Positions 1-10,172 of a stretch of 64,000 bases of DNA are shown piece after piece. The DNA comes from Hydractinia symbiolongicarpus. Its lineage: Eukaryota; Cnidaria; Hydrozoa; Anthoathecata; Hydractiniidae. The stretch is taken from contig NC_079886.1 in the NCBI RefSeq assembly GCF_029227915.1, positions 24,466,501-24,530,500 on the forward strand, in the 5' to 3' direction. How positions within the stretch are numbered: position 1 is the stretch's first letter; every line of letters begins with the position of its first letter. The notes below the pieces were generated by a model. It made no database searches. It was not told the origin of the DNA and was given only the letters and a program-made list of their open reading frames with translations. The translations under genes and the position numbers were made by a program.

Positions 1-1940
1 ATAGAGATGTGGTTTCTAAAATGGAAAGCAAAATAGATAAATCGGAATCAACTTTTTCTAGTGTGAAATCGGATTTGATAAAGCAGCAGGAAGAATTTTC
101 TAAGATAATTGGGGAAAAAGATGCATATATTGGTGAGTTGGAAGAAAATTTGATATCTTTAAAATCCAAAGTTGCTGAATTACATGAAGTTATTGGAGAG
201 CAACAAAAAAATGCAAGTAAATCAATTGCAGAATTTAAAGCCAAGGAAACTGAACTTCATCAGCTCCTTGAAGAATTAAATTCTAAGCAAAACTTGTCTA
301 AGAAACCTGCTAAGTCACGAAGTAATGGATCTCTTCATGCTCTTCAAATTGCAACTGCTCATATGCAAAAACAAGTAACAAATTTGAAAAAGGAAAAAGA
401 TTCCTTTCAAAAAATGTTTAACCAGCAACACCTTGGTGGTGATGTTGGTACACAAGAATTAAGAAGAGTAAATGAAGAAATGAGATTACGACTGCACTTA
501 GGAAAAGAAAAATACAAGGAAAAGTATTTTGAGTGCCAGCACTTGCAGATGGAACTTGAACAACTGAGAAATGAAAAAAAACAAAATAACATGAATAATG
601 TACATGAAGGAGAGAAGACTGAGGTATATACACCTGTTTGTTGTGTTATACATTATAAAAATTCCAGTCATTTTCACAAATATCACCCGATCTTTATGAC
701 AGCCAATGAATTAACTTTAACAATTTTTTTACATATCTTAGCACAAGGCTTGTGAGACTACACCTAAAAAAAATGTATGATGTGGTTGTTATTTTTAGTC
801 AGAACAGAGCTCCTCCTCTTAATATATTGTAAAGGAGGGGATATATGTTTGAGATTTTGCCATCTGATGTCGCCTTTCAAAAACCTCCTATTTTAAAGTA
901 TTTTTGAAAATCATTCCCTACTTATCTCCCTCTTAATTTCACATATAATTAAAGATTGGAAAAAATATTAGTTGTATAAGCTATTTAATACTAAAACTAG
1001 GAAATTTTCAAAGATGTTTTTAAAGCCTGGCTTATATTACGGGATACATTTTGTTCGTTAAAATTGTTCCTGTTTTTTCTTAGATGGAATATGTTGCAGC
1101 ACATTTTGTTGAACAGATGAAAGTACAACACAGTCAGGAGCTAGATAAACTGAAGTCAGAAAAAGAAGTGTTGGAAAAGAAGTATTCCGAAGCTCAAAAC
1201 AATTTGACCAAATCTGAACAAGAGGTGTCAGACCTCTCGAAGGATGTTGAGGGAATGAAAGTTAAAACAAAGAAACTTGCTGAGCATTATGAAGGGAAGA
1301 TTAAGTTAATGGTGGAAGAAAATGGGGTGTTAAAGAAGCAAAGAGATGCTGTATTGGTAGGAGGTATGTAAACATGTTATTCAAAGCTTAGGGTAAGCCT
1401 TTTATACATAAACCATTCTGATGACCTTTGAAATAAATAATTTTTAGGGAAGCCCATGTTTTATATTTAAATTGCATGACCCTTAAAATTATATCAACAG
1501 ATTCCAACATAAAATTAATGACACAAGAAAAACCTGTTGAGCAAGAGACATTGAAATCGTGTGATGCAATCTACCATCCTCCTTCTGGAGAGGAGAAGCG
1601 CGTAATTCATCAGCAGCCTGATGCGTGGAACGAAATCATGTATCCTCCCAGCTTAAATGTTATCAGTGGTAGAAATAAGAATGCTTGGCTTCCTGGTGCT
1701 GTTCCAACAAGTCACATCAAAGCAAAAGATATATCAGGAAAATATGACGCTCCACTAACGCAAGTAATACCAAGACATGAAAGCAGACAGACTGTCCTCA
1801 CTGGGCGTGGTAAAACAGTCGATTCAAGTTATCAAAAACCAACGTATCAATGTCCAGTTTGTAACATGGCATTCCCGCCTGGTTTTTCTGATGTGTCTGC
1901 TACTCATCATGTAAACAGTCACTTTAACGACAAAAAATAA
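1..1940 (+). CDS. TAX1BP1/CALCOCO-like coiled-coil protein with C-terminal zinc finger (3' part)
   Basis: The 5' end lies outside the window. Three exons join in phase: 1-623 (donor GAG|gtatat), 1084-1363 (acceptor after cttag; ends phase 1) and 1501-1940 (acceptor tcaacag, stop TAA at 1938-1940). The first two exons encode almost uninterrupted Lys/Glu/Leu-rich heptads, i.e. long coiled coil. The last exon is less ordered and ends in a zinc finger with CPVC, FPPGF and a terminal H-x3-H (about 1850-1915), some 10 residues before the stop. A coiled-coil rod followed by a C-terminal UBZ-like finger with a C-P-x-C...F-P-P signature is the architecture of the TAX1BP1/CALCOCO autophagy adaptors, whose finger binds ubiquitin. 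That family call is inference: the N-terminal SKICH domain is not in view, and another coiled-coil zinc-finger protein is possible. Confidence 0.6.
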
Positions 1941-3986
1941 TTTTGTTCCATTGTTAATATTATTTTATTGATTTACATTTTTTTTTTATAAAAGTAAATT
2001 TTTCCACTCATATTTTGGGAAGTCTTTTCTAAAATAGTTCAATGCATTAACAACAAAACCATCTAAAAATTTGTATTGGTATATAATCAAGTTCTAGAAC
2101 GAAAACTGCATAAAACATGTCAATACTTCGCATGATAATTTTCGAAGAATTGCAATTTCAGGGTTGTTTTCAATCTTCTAAACACAGTTTTTAAAACACA
2201 AATTTTTTGTTAGAGCAATATCAAGACTTGTTATGAATGCACGTTACTATAAAATATTTTCTTAACATTTAGCTGATCAGAAAGATGTTTGAATGTGTTT
2301 GTGTTTATTAAACACTAATATAGTTTTGTGGGTAAGACATTTTTAGATAAAGCAGGGTGCAGGGGGTGTGGCGAAATGAAAAGAGTAATTTTCGAACATA
2401 TTTAAATCTATTTGAAAGAAATTCATGTTGTTTATTATCTAATTATATACTTTAAATGATTATCACTTAACAACATGGCAAAAAAATAATTAATAATTGA
2501 CCTTTTTTTTCTTCTGTTTTATTGTTTAACATATTTTTCTGCCATTTATCCATTTCTAACAGATTTTATGAGTTAAGATTTTATTACTTTTTCTGTTGAG
2601 TTTTTTTCCGCTTATATGAAAGTAAAAGGTCTTACTGTAAGTGTTGATTGAAGATCATATTTGTTAAAAGGAGGACATTATAAAAAAGGTTGTGATATTT
2701 TGCATGTGTATAGTTATCCATGTATAATATCCAGTAAAAAAGACTCAACTGATTTCGTTTTAACGATAAAATTTCATTTTGACGAAGAAATCTTTTCTGA
2801 CATGTTCTTAAGATTAAGTTTGTTATAAAATCTTTAAGTTAGATAAGCGGTAATGTTGATTTTTTCTCACTTGGTTCATAGGACACGCTTTTTTAATAAT
2901 CAACATTAATTTTTTTTGTGTGTGATTCTTGTCACTAAATTTTTTACTAAAATGAAATATTGTATTTCTTAATACACCATCTAATTAAGCTTAAGCATAA
3001 TAAAGTCAATATTCGCAAAAATGTTTAAATTTTGTTAGACTTCAAGTCCAGTTGTTGCTCATTAAAAATGCGTGTAGTCTTTTAGATGCACTATAATATG
3101 GTTTTATTAGGTTAGAACAAGATTACCATTAATGCCACAGCTCAAACGTTACACATAAATTACGCATGTCAATTCGCTCTTCTAATTGGTTCAGAATTTC
3201 CGCTACACAAATTTGGAGAATAAATTGCTATCTCCCCGAGATTTCGAAGCAGATATATTAATGGGAATCCGACTAGAGTCATTATACATAGTTGCATTGG
3301 AATTATTTTTTAATTTTTTTTTAGTTGATAGTATTATTAATACATAACTAAATAAAAAAAATCATTGTTGTTGTTTTTTTTTCAGTTTAATTTTTTCACC
3401 GAAATTCAACCGGAATTTTTATGAAATAAGAAAATATCAAGTAATTTAGATACCTTAAGGTTAAGAGAATTAATTTTTGCGGTAAAAATTTCGGGAGATT
3501 CGCGACTTTTTGTTGATTTCGTGAAAAAAAAATTTTCGCAAAACTTTTAAAAAAAATGCTGTATTTGGATTTAGATTTTTTTTCTTTTGTAAAAACGATT
3601 ACACCAATTTTTTTTCTAAACTTTTGGGCACTCATAGAAATGTAAATTTCAACTTAAGAACCCCTAAAAATGAAATGGTATGAATTGAAAGTTAAATTGT
3701 CAATTTTTTTTCAGTTAAATTCATGAAAAATCGATCTTACTTCGTGAATTAATTAATTATATATCAAAATATGTTGTGTAAAGTAATTCTCTTAATGAAT
3801 TCATGCATTGAGCAAAATCGCGAATTTGATATGTCTATTCAAATCGGGGAATTTTCTGAAATCAGTCTGCCTGGATCCACAGTTAAGCTCTTCTTTACTG
3901 TGTACAATTTAGTCACTAAGCGATGTAGTATTGTTTCTCACAGGGCGCGTCTGCAAGAGCTTGAAAACTCCAAATCGTGGTTTCGC
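1941..3986. other. Non-coding stretch left of the Polinton
   Basis: AT-rich sequence with T-runs and no open frame with coding character. It probably holds the 3' UTR and downstream region of the zinc-finger gene. Short frames at 3396-3635 and 3771-4058 have low-complexity composition; the second runs across the Polinton end and is not a gene. Confidence 0.6.
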
Positions 3987-4210
3987 TGTTCTGGCACAGG
4001 CGCGCACGCCACAGTCAACCACAACAAGTCGATGCCCATCCAGTACCTAGTGGGGTAAAATCTCTAGTATGCAGTGCTTAGTCATGCATAATGAGGTAAA
4101 GTCCTCATGCTGCAAATGAGTAAAAAAAAGTTCTAGCGCCCTAGAGGGGAACTCCCCTGCACATCCGCTAAAAATCATCAAAAATCAACGCATGCGCAGT
4201 AAAGATGTGA
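3987..4210 (+). repeat. Polinton left terminal inverted repeat
   Basis: Reads outward to inward as the reverse complement of 19630-19867, with scattered substitutions. Shared blocks include TGTTCTGGCACAG at the outer end, CAGTCAACCACAACAAGTCG, CCAGTACCTAGTGGGGTAAA, GCAAATGAGTAAAA and the inner CAGTAAAGATGTGA. The copy is about 14 nt shorter than the right one because it lacks most of a CA/CG-rich microsatellite near its outer end. Confidence 0.92.
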
Positions 4211-4254
4211 CAAACGTCCACCACTCAAGGTTGAATTGCGTTCGCAGGGAGAAG

Positions 4255-4593
4255 ATGAGTTGGTTCAGGAGGCGAGACATATGGAAAAAATTGGTTGAAG
4301 AGGATCCCCTGCTGCTCAAATATGTACCGGACCAGTTCAAGACGCAGGAGATGTGCGACAACGCTGTTGAAGAGGATCCCCACCTGTTCATATATGTACC
4401 GGATTGGTTTGTTACCCGGGACATGCGTAGCTTCATTAACCCTAGATTACTCGAGGCCTACCATCAGAGGAAAATCCAGAAGGCTAGGATTAAGGAGGAG
4501 CTGCTTCCATTGGCCTGCCATCCCGACAGGGCTGTGGACTGGTGCTTTTCGAAGGATGAAAAGGCAGGTCTCGAAAAGTTGTGGAGCTCCTAG
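4255..4593 (+). CDS. DUF4116-like repeat protein of the Polinton
   Basis: Intact 112-residue frame just inside the left terminal repeat. I prefer the ATG at 4255 because the alternative at 4192 lies within the repeat. It contains two consecutive repeats of the kind EEDP-x-L-x-x-YVPD-x-F-x-T-x-x-M (about residues 15-35 and 40-60). These resemble the short DUF4116 repeats common in giant viruses and some eukaryotic virus-like elements. A basic C-terminal part follows, with an ACHPDRAVDWC motif and a stop after LWSS. Function unknown. It is one of few Polinton genes here without an obvious lesion. Confidence 0.6.
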   Translation: MSWFRRRDIWKKLVEEDPLLLKYVPDQFKTQEMCDNAVEEDPHLFIYVPDWFVTRDMRSFINPRLLEAYHQRKIQKARIKEELLPLACHPDRAVDWCFSKDEKAGLEKLWSS

Positions 4594-4690
4594 GTTATCT
4601 TATAACCCAAAGGATTATGAGATAAGATGAAAAATACTACTAATAAACTGTCAGCAATCAAAATTCGATATATTTGGAACAGCAGTAATC

Positions 4691-4822
4691 ATGACCTTCC
4701 TGGTTGGCACAGGTCTCTCCCTCCTACTTATGGCCTTGGCATTAGTACAAGAATCAGAGAGGGACAAGGAGAATGAGCGGAGGATTCAGTACCTAGAGGA
4801 TGATGTTTATAACTGTAAATAA
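4691..4822 (+). CDS. Small single-pass membrane protein of the Polinton
   Basis: A 43-residue frame starting ATGACCTTC and ending TAA at 4820-4822. The N-terminal 20 residues are a continuous hydrophobic stretch (FLVGTGLSLLLMALALV), followed by a charged Glu/Arg/Lys tail ending DVYNCK. This is the shape of a small membrane-anchored virion or accessory protein. The frame stays open upstream of the ATG for about 20 codons without another ATG. The next gene's ATG follows the stop codon directly. Family not recognised; reality as a gene is inferred from composition and the tight join to the next frame. Confidence 0.45.
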   Translation: MTFLVGTGLSLLLMALALVQESERDKENERRIQYLEDDVYNCK

Positions 4823-4957
4823 ATGAAACAATGTAAGGACTGTGAAAGGGTACTTGACGAGTATGATAGATGTACCTGTGGACGTAGGTTTGTGGTGAAA
4901 GCTAAAATATTGTGCTGGTACTGCTACAAGAAATATATATCACCTAGCTGGGGGTAG
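4823..4957 (+). CDS. Small cysteine-rich (zinc-ribbon-like) protein of the Polinton
   Basis: A 44-residue frame that begins immediately after the TAA of the upstream membrane protein. It has three cysteine pairs in a regular arrangement, C-x2-C (CKDC), C-x-C (CTC) and C-x2-C (CWYC), which suggests a small zinc-binding fold. No family recognised. The TAA-ATG abutment suggests co-transcription of the two small genes. Confidence 0.45.
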   Translation: MKQCKDCERVLDEYDRCTCGRRFVVKAKILCWYCYKKYISPSWG

Positions 4958-5008
4958 CTGTGTATGTAAAACGAGAAGCAATCCTCGGAGCCTGTTTGAA
5001 TAAACAGG

Positions 5009-5579
5009 ATGCTACAATTTGAAGAAGAGATTGTCAACCCTAAAATGTTCTACTCATTTGCTGCTACCTTTACGGACATCAATGATATCTATGTGGACAG
5101 TGTCAGATCCCATTCCTGCCAACGGAGGTAAGCATAATCGGTACATCGGAGGGTATCATACATGAGACCTCGTAGTAGCCCTCAGGGTAAAAACACCAAA
5201 AATCTGGTCCCCACATGGAGTTAGCCGATACAATGCCAATGCTGTACCGGCGATGAGTCTTGATTTCGAAGAGTACCCCGATTGGGTTGAAAAGTATCGT
5301 CCAATTTGGTCCAGAATCGAAGAGCTGATTTCTGAGCAATTGACGACGGAGCCTGTGAAAAAGGACCGTTACGTGAACGCCAAGCTTAAATACTATAAGG
5401 ACGCGATCACGACTAAATTCCACGGTATGCCAGTACCCTATGATGAGCCATGCCAAACCAGTAACATCCTAGCTATTTCATCGGTGTATATGCAAGGTAA
5501 AAACTACTACCCTCAGGTACATGTTGTGGAATGTCGGTATAAGGACTTCAAAAAGAAATGGTTGCTAAGTGAGGATTAA
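5009..5579 (+). pseudogene. Uncharacterised Polinton protein, frameshifted
   Basis: The frame opening at ATG 5009 (starts MLQFEEEIV) stops after about 40 codons near 5130. Coding character continues in a second frame with two adjacent TAG codons near 5178-5183. It then continues in a third frame that stays open to TAA 5577-5579 and holds the largest piece, about 110 residues including FEEYPDWVEKYRPIW and HVVECRYKDFKKKW. I read this as one gene of about 190 codons broken by at least two indels. No function can be assigned. Confidence 0.5.
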
Positions 5580-5655
5580 AAAAAAACATATATTTTATAG
5601 GCTCTATATGGCCTATAAACTATACCAAATTAAGGGCTGTAATCAGCAGGGAACT

Positions 5656-6415
5656 CTAGGTAGCGTTTGCATTCTGTACAGAATAAACTTTTTTTAAAAC
5701 GTCATCCCTACCTTCTTGTCTTCCCTTCGCAATAAGCTGATCACGCTCCTGCGCATTGATGGGGTCAACAATACGGTTAAACCGCTGCCTCATCTGTTCC
5801 TTCAATAGCGTATACTTTTGCTTCTCTTGCTTGATCAGATTAAACTCGTATTCGTCCATTTCCAACAGCCTTCGAAATAATATCAACGATGGAATTCAGC
5901 TTTGATTCTGTGAGTAGTCTTATACCCTCATGTTTTTTACTTTTAACCCCAAGCCTTTTCGAAGCGTTCCGGAGACCGGTTTGCCCTATACCTACAGCTA
6001 TTGTGATACTGCCCATATCAATACAGAGAGGAGTCCCCAAACCTGTGGCTAACGCCCCGATCCGAACGCCCGAGGTATTGATGCTAATACTCAGCAGCTC
6101 ATGATCACAGAAGCGTACCCAGGGCCCATGCATCTTAAACTTCTTTGCAAGCTTGTCCCGCTCCTTGATTTCATCTCGCATCTATTTCATCAATTTCTTT
6201 GAGCCGATATACCTGATTTTCCGCAGGTCCGCTCGGTAAATTTGGGTACTGCTTGGTTACATCATTCAGTATCAATAAATGCATCGTAACTCCGGTGAAC
6301 GAAACGTTTTTCTCGATGTGATATTCATCTTTTAGCATGAATTCGAGGCGATCCGTCGAGCCCTTCAAAGGAAGGGCTCAACGTATATTGGGGTGTCAAA
6401 ATTCCAGGTTAACAT
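5656..6415 (-). pseudogene. Polinton protein with glycine-rich hydrophobic core, frameshifted
   Basis: Read on the minus strand, a probable start at 6413-6415 leads into a short frame. Coding potential then passes through three frames: 6368-6171, 6181-5840 and 5886-5656. The middle piece has a glycine-rich hydrophobic segment (GVRIGALATGLG...GSITIAVGIGQTG) that could be one or two membrane segments. It is preceded by a charged helix (EIKERDKLAKKF) and followed by acidic and basic helices. The pieces overlap and follow one another as expected for one protein of about 240 codons with three or more frameshifts. The layout resembles a conserved but unnamed Polinton protein; a membrane-associated virion role is only a guess. 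Confidence 0.5.
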
Positions 6416-6421
6416 GTCTCC

Positions 6422-6942
6422 TTAAGCGTTTAGCTCCTTGGTGGGAAGCAAGGCCAGAATTTTTGACTTCTTACCATCCAGCAGGCAGTCGTCTTCATCC
6501 AACTGGGGGCAAATAAGACGTAGCTTAATATAGACGTCAGTCCTGTAATATGCATCATAATCACCGCTTGTATAGTACTTCTTACCGGGGTCGTAGGGTA
6601 GGCCTGAGAGCTCCTGGAGTTGTCAATGAATCACCACCGTGTACCTGTCCCTGCACGGAGCCTACAGAGTCTATTTTTCAAGACAAACAGTTTAATCTTG
6701 TTCTCTGCCTGACTGTTCACAATAGTCGCCAAATCCTCGATCTTGTACAGACCGTTCATAATGGCGATCCGAGTCACCCTCTGATCAGGCCCTACCTTAC
6801 GGATTGTAAAGTAGTTGTTTATATAAATGATCAGCCATGTAGGTTGAATACTTATCGATTTCAAGGCAATTCTCGTATCCTGTCCCAGGTAGTCTTCAAA
6901 TATCGTAGGCTTGTCAATGTCTGTGATATACGGTTGCTTCAT
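6422..6942 (-). pseudogene. Polinton candidate minor structural protein, frameshifted
   Basis: Starts at ATG 6942-6940, divergently from the gene at 6961. The first frame runs about 95 codons and has a recurring pattern of an aromatic-rich beta segment followed by MNGLYKIEDLATIV. It then loses phase near 6600-6640. The remaining coding sequence is in another frame and ends at TAA 6424-6422, after a C-terminal piece with a DDCLLDGKKS element. Together about 170 codons. Strand-rich composition and position among capsid genes make a minor virion protein plausible, but I cannot identify the family. Confidence 0.45.
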
Positions 6943-6963
6943 CCTTTCTTTTAAGAAAGGATG
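6940..6963. promoter_or_regulatory. Palindromic divergent start region (Polinton)
   Basis: An 11-bp arm CATCCTTTCTT and its exact inverse AAGAAAGGATG are separated by TT. The outermost CAT/ATG of the palindrome are the start codons of the two divergent genes, so the intergenic space is only 18 bp and entirely within the palindrome. Confidence 0.6.
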
Positions 6964-7920
6964 AACATGTATTCATACAACCCTAAGGCAAAATACAAAT
7001 CCAACAGGGGAGAATGGCCACTTGGTATAACAAACCTGGAACATCAGAACCTGTATGTCTCCACAGAATCACATATATCTGTAGTTGTCCCCGAGTTTAC
7101 CAAGTATGCGATCAAAATTCCCACCAATTTGCTTAATGACCCTGTCAGAGTGGGCTGGACAGAGGCCTTTGACTATTGGAATATCCAGGTTAATTTCGCT
7201 ACCCACTGCGCAAGCACTGCATTAAGCATCTCTGCTAAGCACCTAACGGGATTCGTACCCCTTGTCAACTCGATATTACCACATGAGGCGTATATTGGGA
7301 AGAATAAAGGTACCCATGCCATATGACGATAGCTTTGCTTAGTACAAAAATCCTTACTCCACATCCGGATATGCACAAGTATGCCGCGAGTATGGCGCAG
7401 ATCCCAATAGTCTGTACAAGTTCAAGGCAGTCATATCGTCATTGACAAATAGTAGATGGTGGCCTCAAGTTGATGGTGATTGGGCTAAATTCATCATCTC
7501 CACAAGCCAGGGTCTGACATTGGAAGGTCTGAGCAAGCTAAGCAAGAGCATCAGGGTTTAATCAGGTCCGGTGCGGACAACTACACAGCAAGGCAGATTT
7601 TGCTACAAAAATTTGAATCCATGGTACAAGGTCAGGAGAATGTAGGGCATGATATTACATAATTTCAGAAGGTGCTGCAATATGCCCGAACTTCGGTGAA
7701 CTTTGCTGTTATCCCAAGCGTCTACATGTTGCCTTCTGATACGAACCTGTGTATTGGTAAAATTGCGGGGTATAATAACAATATTTTGATCGCACCTGCC
7801 AGTGCAAAAGTTGGTGTCCGGGTTGACTTGAATAACAAGCCCATTGTGAAGCATACTACGCCCCCCTCCCAGGCATACCCAAAGCATACTACGCCCCCTA
7901 GGCATACTATTTACCTAATC
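6961..7920 (+). pseudogene. Polinton candidate structural protein, several frameshifts and stops
   Basis: ATG at 6961 opens a 121-codon frame to 7326 with beta-rich sequence (ESHISVVVPEFTKYAIKIPT; WNIQVNFATH). Past the stop, coding character continues in other frames (for example around 7360-7560, GDWAKFIISTSQGLTLEGL). It ends in a recognisable C-terminal part at about 7672-7860 (INIPSVYMLPSD-like and GYNNNILIA segments). The tail has two copies of a short KHTTPP repeat at about 7850-7905. I infer one gene of about 310 codons. It is adjacent to capsid genes and is probably a virion component, but I do not recognise a jelly-roll signature with certainty. Confidence 0.5.
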
Positions 7921-8921
7921 TTTCCAGCTGCTTCTCTACAAACCCCTTCCCTGCAGCACTTCCTCCTGCGGCACCTCCAGCGCTCCCCCCTGTAACTGCA
8001 AGTACAAGGGTGCTTATCAGTAGGCCAATAGCAGAGACGATACTCGCTATAGTAATCCCTTGCTCCTTGAACAAAATTTTAAGCTTTTCAAGCAAAGACG
8101 TGTCATCTCCAGCAATTTTCATCAACGTTTCCTTGATATTCTTCAGCTGGCTGTAAATTTGTTGGACTTGTATCCCCTCTGTTTCTTGCGTGGCCCCTTA
8201 TAAATCGTTCAATTTTTCAATTTTTCCTCAAGCTGTGCCATTTTCTTCTCAAGATTAGCCCTTTGTCCTTCGTCTACCCCGACTTTCTGCTTCTCGAGTT
8301 TTTTCACCTTGCCCTCCGCCTTGTCGATCTCACTATTGTATAGGATAATCTTTGCTTTCAGTAGCTTCACAGCGCCCCTTATAGTTTGGAGTTCGAAGTT
8401 TAATCCTCGCCTCTCGCGCTCGGTGAATACTTCATCAGTACCACCAAATGAAGTTTCTTCCATAAAGCTCTCCGTGGCATCTACAAATTCCTCTATCGAT
8501 TCCATCGAAATGATATCATCAGCCATGTCCTTCCTCACAATGTCATCAACCTTTTGCCCAAGTGCCTGAGCCCCTGCCTTACCCCTGTTGGGTGTAGTAA
8601 CATAGTCGGGAAAACCAGGGCTCGCACAAGATTTGCCTTCAATCTCTTGATCATCTCCCCGGCAGCCCACAACCCAACCTTACCTTTTGTAATTAATGCA
8701 CGAAGGTCTATATCGTTAAAAAAAGACGTTTCCCTTCCAGCCTAAACTCGTCGTAAGGTATCGCAATAGGCTTCCCCAACCTCTCCTCAAAACTTTCGTA
8801 GAGCTCGTCGACCTTTGATTTTAATATTTTCTGCCTCTGCTCTGAAAGGCCAGGCCCTGTTGTTCTCCTGACGGCCCTGCTCATCCGGAAGATCGTGATC
8901 AAATACTGGGTTAGTTGGCAT
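7907..8921 (-). pseudogene. Polinton coiled-coil membrane protein, frameshifted
   Basis: The start is ATG 8921-8919, divergent from the capsid gene. The N-terminal frame shifts near 8840 into one carrying EQRQKILKSKVDELYESFEERLG. The central part (8670-8209) is a long charged coiled coil (AKIILYNSEIDKAEGKVKKLEKQ) and the C-terminal part (8125-7907) has a hydrophobic segment (ITIASIVSAIGLLISTLVLAV) followed by a Gly/Ala-rich stretch. Order: polar N-terminus, coiled coil, one membrane helix, small-residue linker. At least two frameshifts and a stop separate the pieces. This layout recurs in animal Polintons beside the capsid genes; a role in the particle or its membrane is inferred. Confidence 0.55.
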
Positions 8922-8952
8922 TTATTTAAAAGAAAATCCTTCTAAATAAATG
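8919..8952. promoter_or_regulatory. Second palindromic divergent start region (Polinton)
   Basis: A perfect 10-bp inverted repeat, CATTTATTTA and TAAATAAATG, flanks a 14-nt centre (8929-8942). As at 6940-6963, the outer CAT and ATG are the start codons of the two divergent genes. Confidence 0.6.
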
Positions 8953-10172
8953 AGTAACGTATTCGGAACTACATTGGATCCCTCCGCAGAGACAAAACAA
9001 CTTTCCGGTATCAAGGGTCGAAAACAACGGGTTCCGACAAGTAATATACTCTCTACAATCAATCAGAATGAGGACCTGTACGTGGATATCCCCAACATGC
9101 GGGGTTATTTTTTCAGGGTCCATCACACTCCTGTTTGACCTGGAAGTGACGGCTACCAATACAACACGTACCATTGTGTCGAATATCGGAAAAAGTCTGT
9201 TGAGAGATCTACGTATTACCCTGAATGGCAACGAGGTACAGAATATAAGCGATCTCAGCACCCTGGCAGTCTACCGTGGCTACCAACATTTGACAGAGAC
9301 AGCAACCTCATTTTACAAGGAATTAATCCAAATGACGGGACCATCCGGGCCTTTAAGGTCAAGGCCACTGACCATGTCGGGACAGATGAGGAGAAGGCTA
9401 TTGTTGCGGCGTATGGTAATACGTTCTGTATACCCCTCGGCAAGATGTTTGAACTCATCGGAGACCTACCCTTTTATCCAGCGGGTTTATATGACACATT
9501 GCAGTTTGTCCTACATTTCGCACCGCATGGTGACGTGATCAAAGATGCAGGGACAGCAGCCTCGAAAAGCACGGCAGCCAAGGCAGCGGATACAGCGTAC
9601 AAGATCACCAATATCAAGCTGAAATTTGAAAAAGTGAGCCATGAAGGCCTCGCGAGTGCCATGATGTCACGGTATAGTATTCTCGCATTACCCTATGAGC
9701 GGATCCTGAGAAGCAAGGTAGTGACCATGAAAAAAGCTGATACCAGTTACAGTCCTTGAAGGGTGTCTTACTACTCTTTGTAGACCCCGGGAAAGTGAAG
9801 GCTTGCGTTGGTGTCAATGAGGTCTCTTACAATCCATAAATTGAGTATATTAGCGTCACGGTGGAAGGCGAATTGTATAGTCATGCCATGCTTCCTAAGG
9901 ACGACCTGGAACAGATTGTAAACCTCTTTGGTAGTCACGATTCTAATGTGACCATTGGCCAATTCTTCAATGAACGGTACGCGTTGTTTATCGATTTCTG
10001 GGCGTCTCCCGATTATACCCTACAAGGTAGTGGTAGACCCCTACAACGCCTGAGTAACGGCATCACGTTGCATATGAAGGCTGACGGCACCGGGTATTTC
10101 AGGTGCTATGTTTACCTTCTTCAAGATGCGCAGCTCAACATACTTAACACTCAACGAAATGCATCCGTTTGA
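8950..10172 (+). pseudogene. Polinton major capsid protein (double jelly-roll type), frameshifted
   Basis: ATG at 8950 starts a frame that is left near 9115. Coding continues in a second frame to about 9300 (LEVTATNTTRTIVSNIGKSLL, LRDLRITLNGNEV), returns to the first frame from about 9310 to 9759 (GKMFELIGDLPFYPAGLYDT, SRYSILALPYERI), then moves to the third from about 9750 to the TGA at 10170-10172 (LFIDFWASPDYTLQGSGR, DAQLNILNTQR). There is an additional in-frame stop near 9840. The total of about 405 codons and beta-strand-rich segments, including the C-terminal DAQ-N-I-x-N-x-Q motif, match the Polinton/adintovirus major capsid protein. That protein forms the icosahedral shell in related viruses. 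At least three frameshifts make it non-functional. Confidence 0.75.

Noticed and set aside
3981-3986. Target-site duplication for the Polinton
   Set aside because: The 6 bp before the left end and after the right end (tttcgc versus tacatc) do not match, nor do shifts of one to four bases; not claimed.
3771-4058. 95-codon plus-strand frame across the left Polinton end
   Set aside because: Half of it is the terminal inverted repeat; a chance frame.
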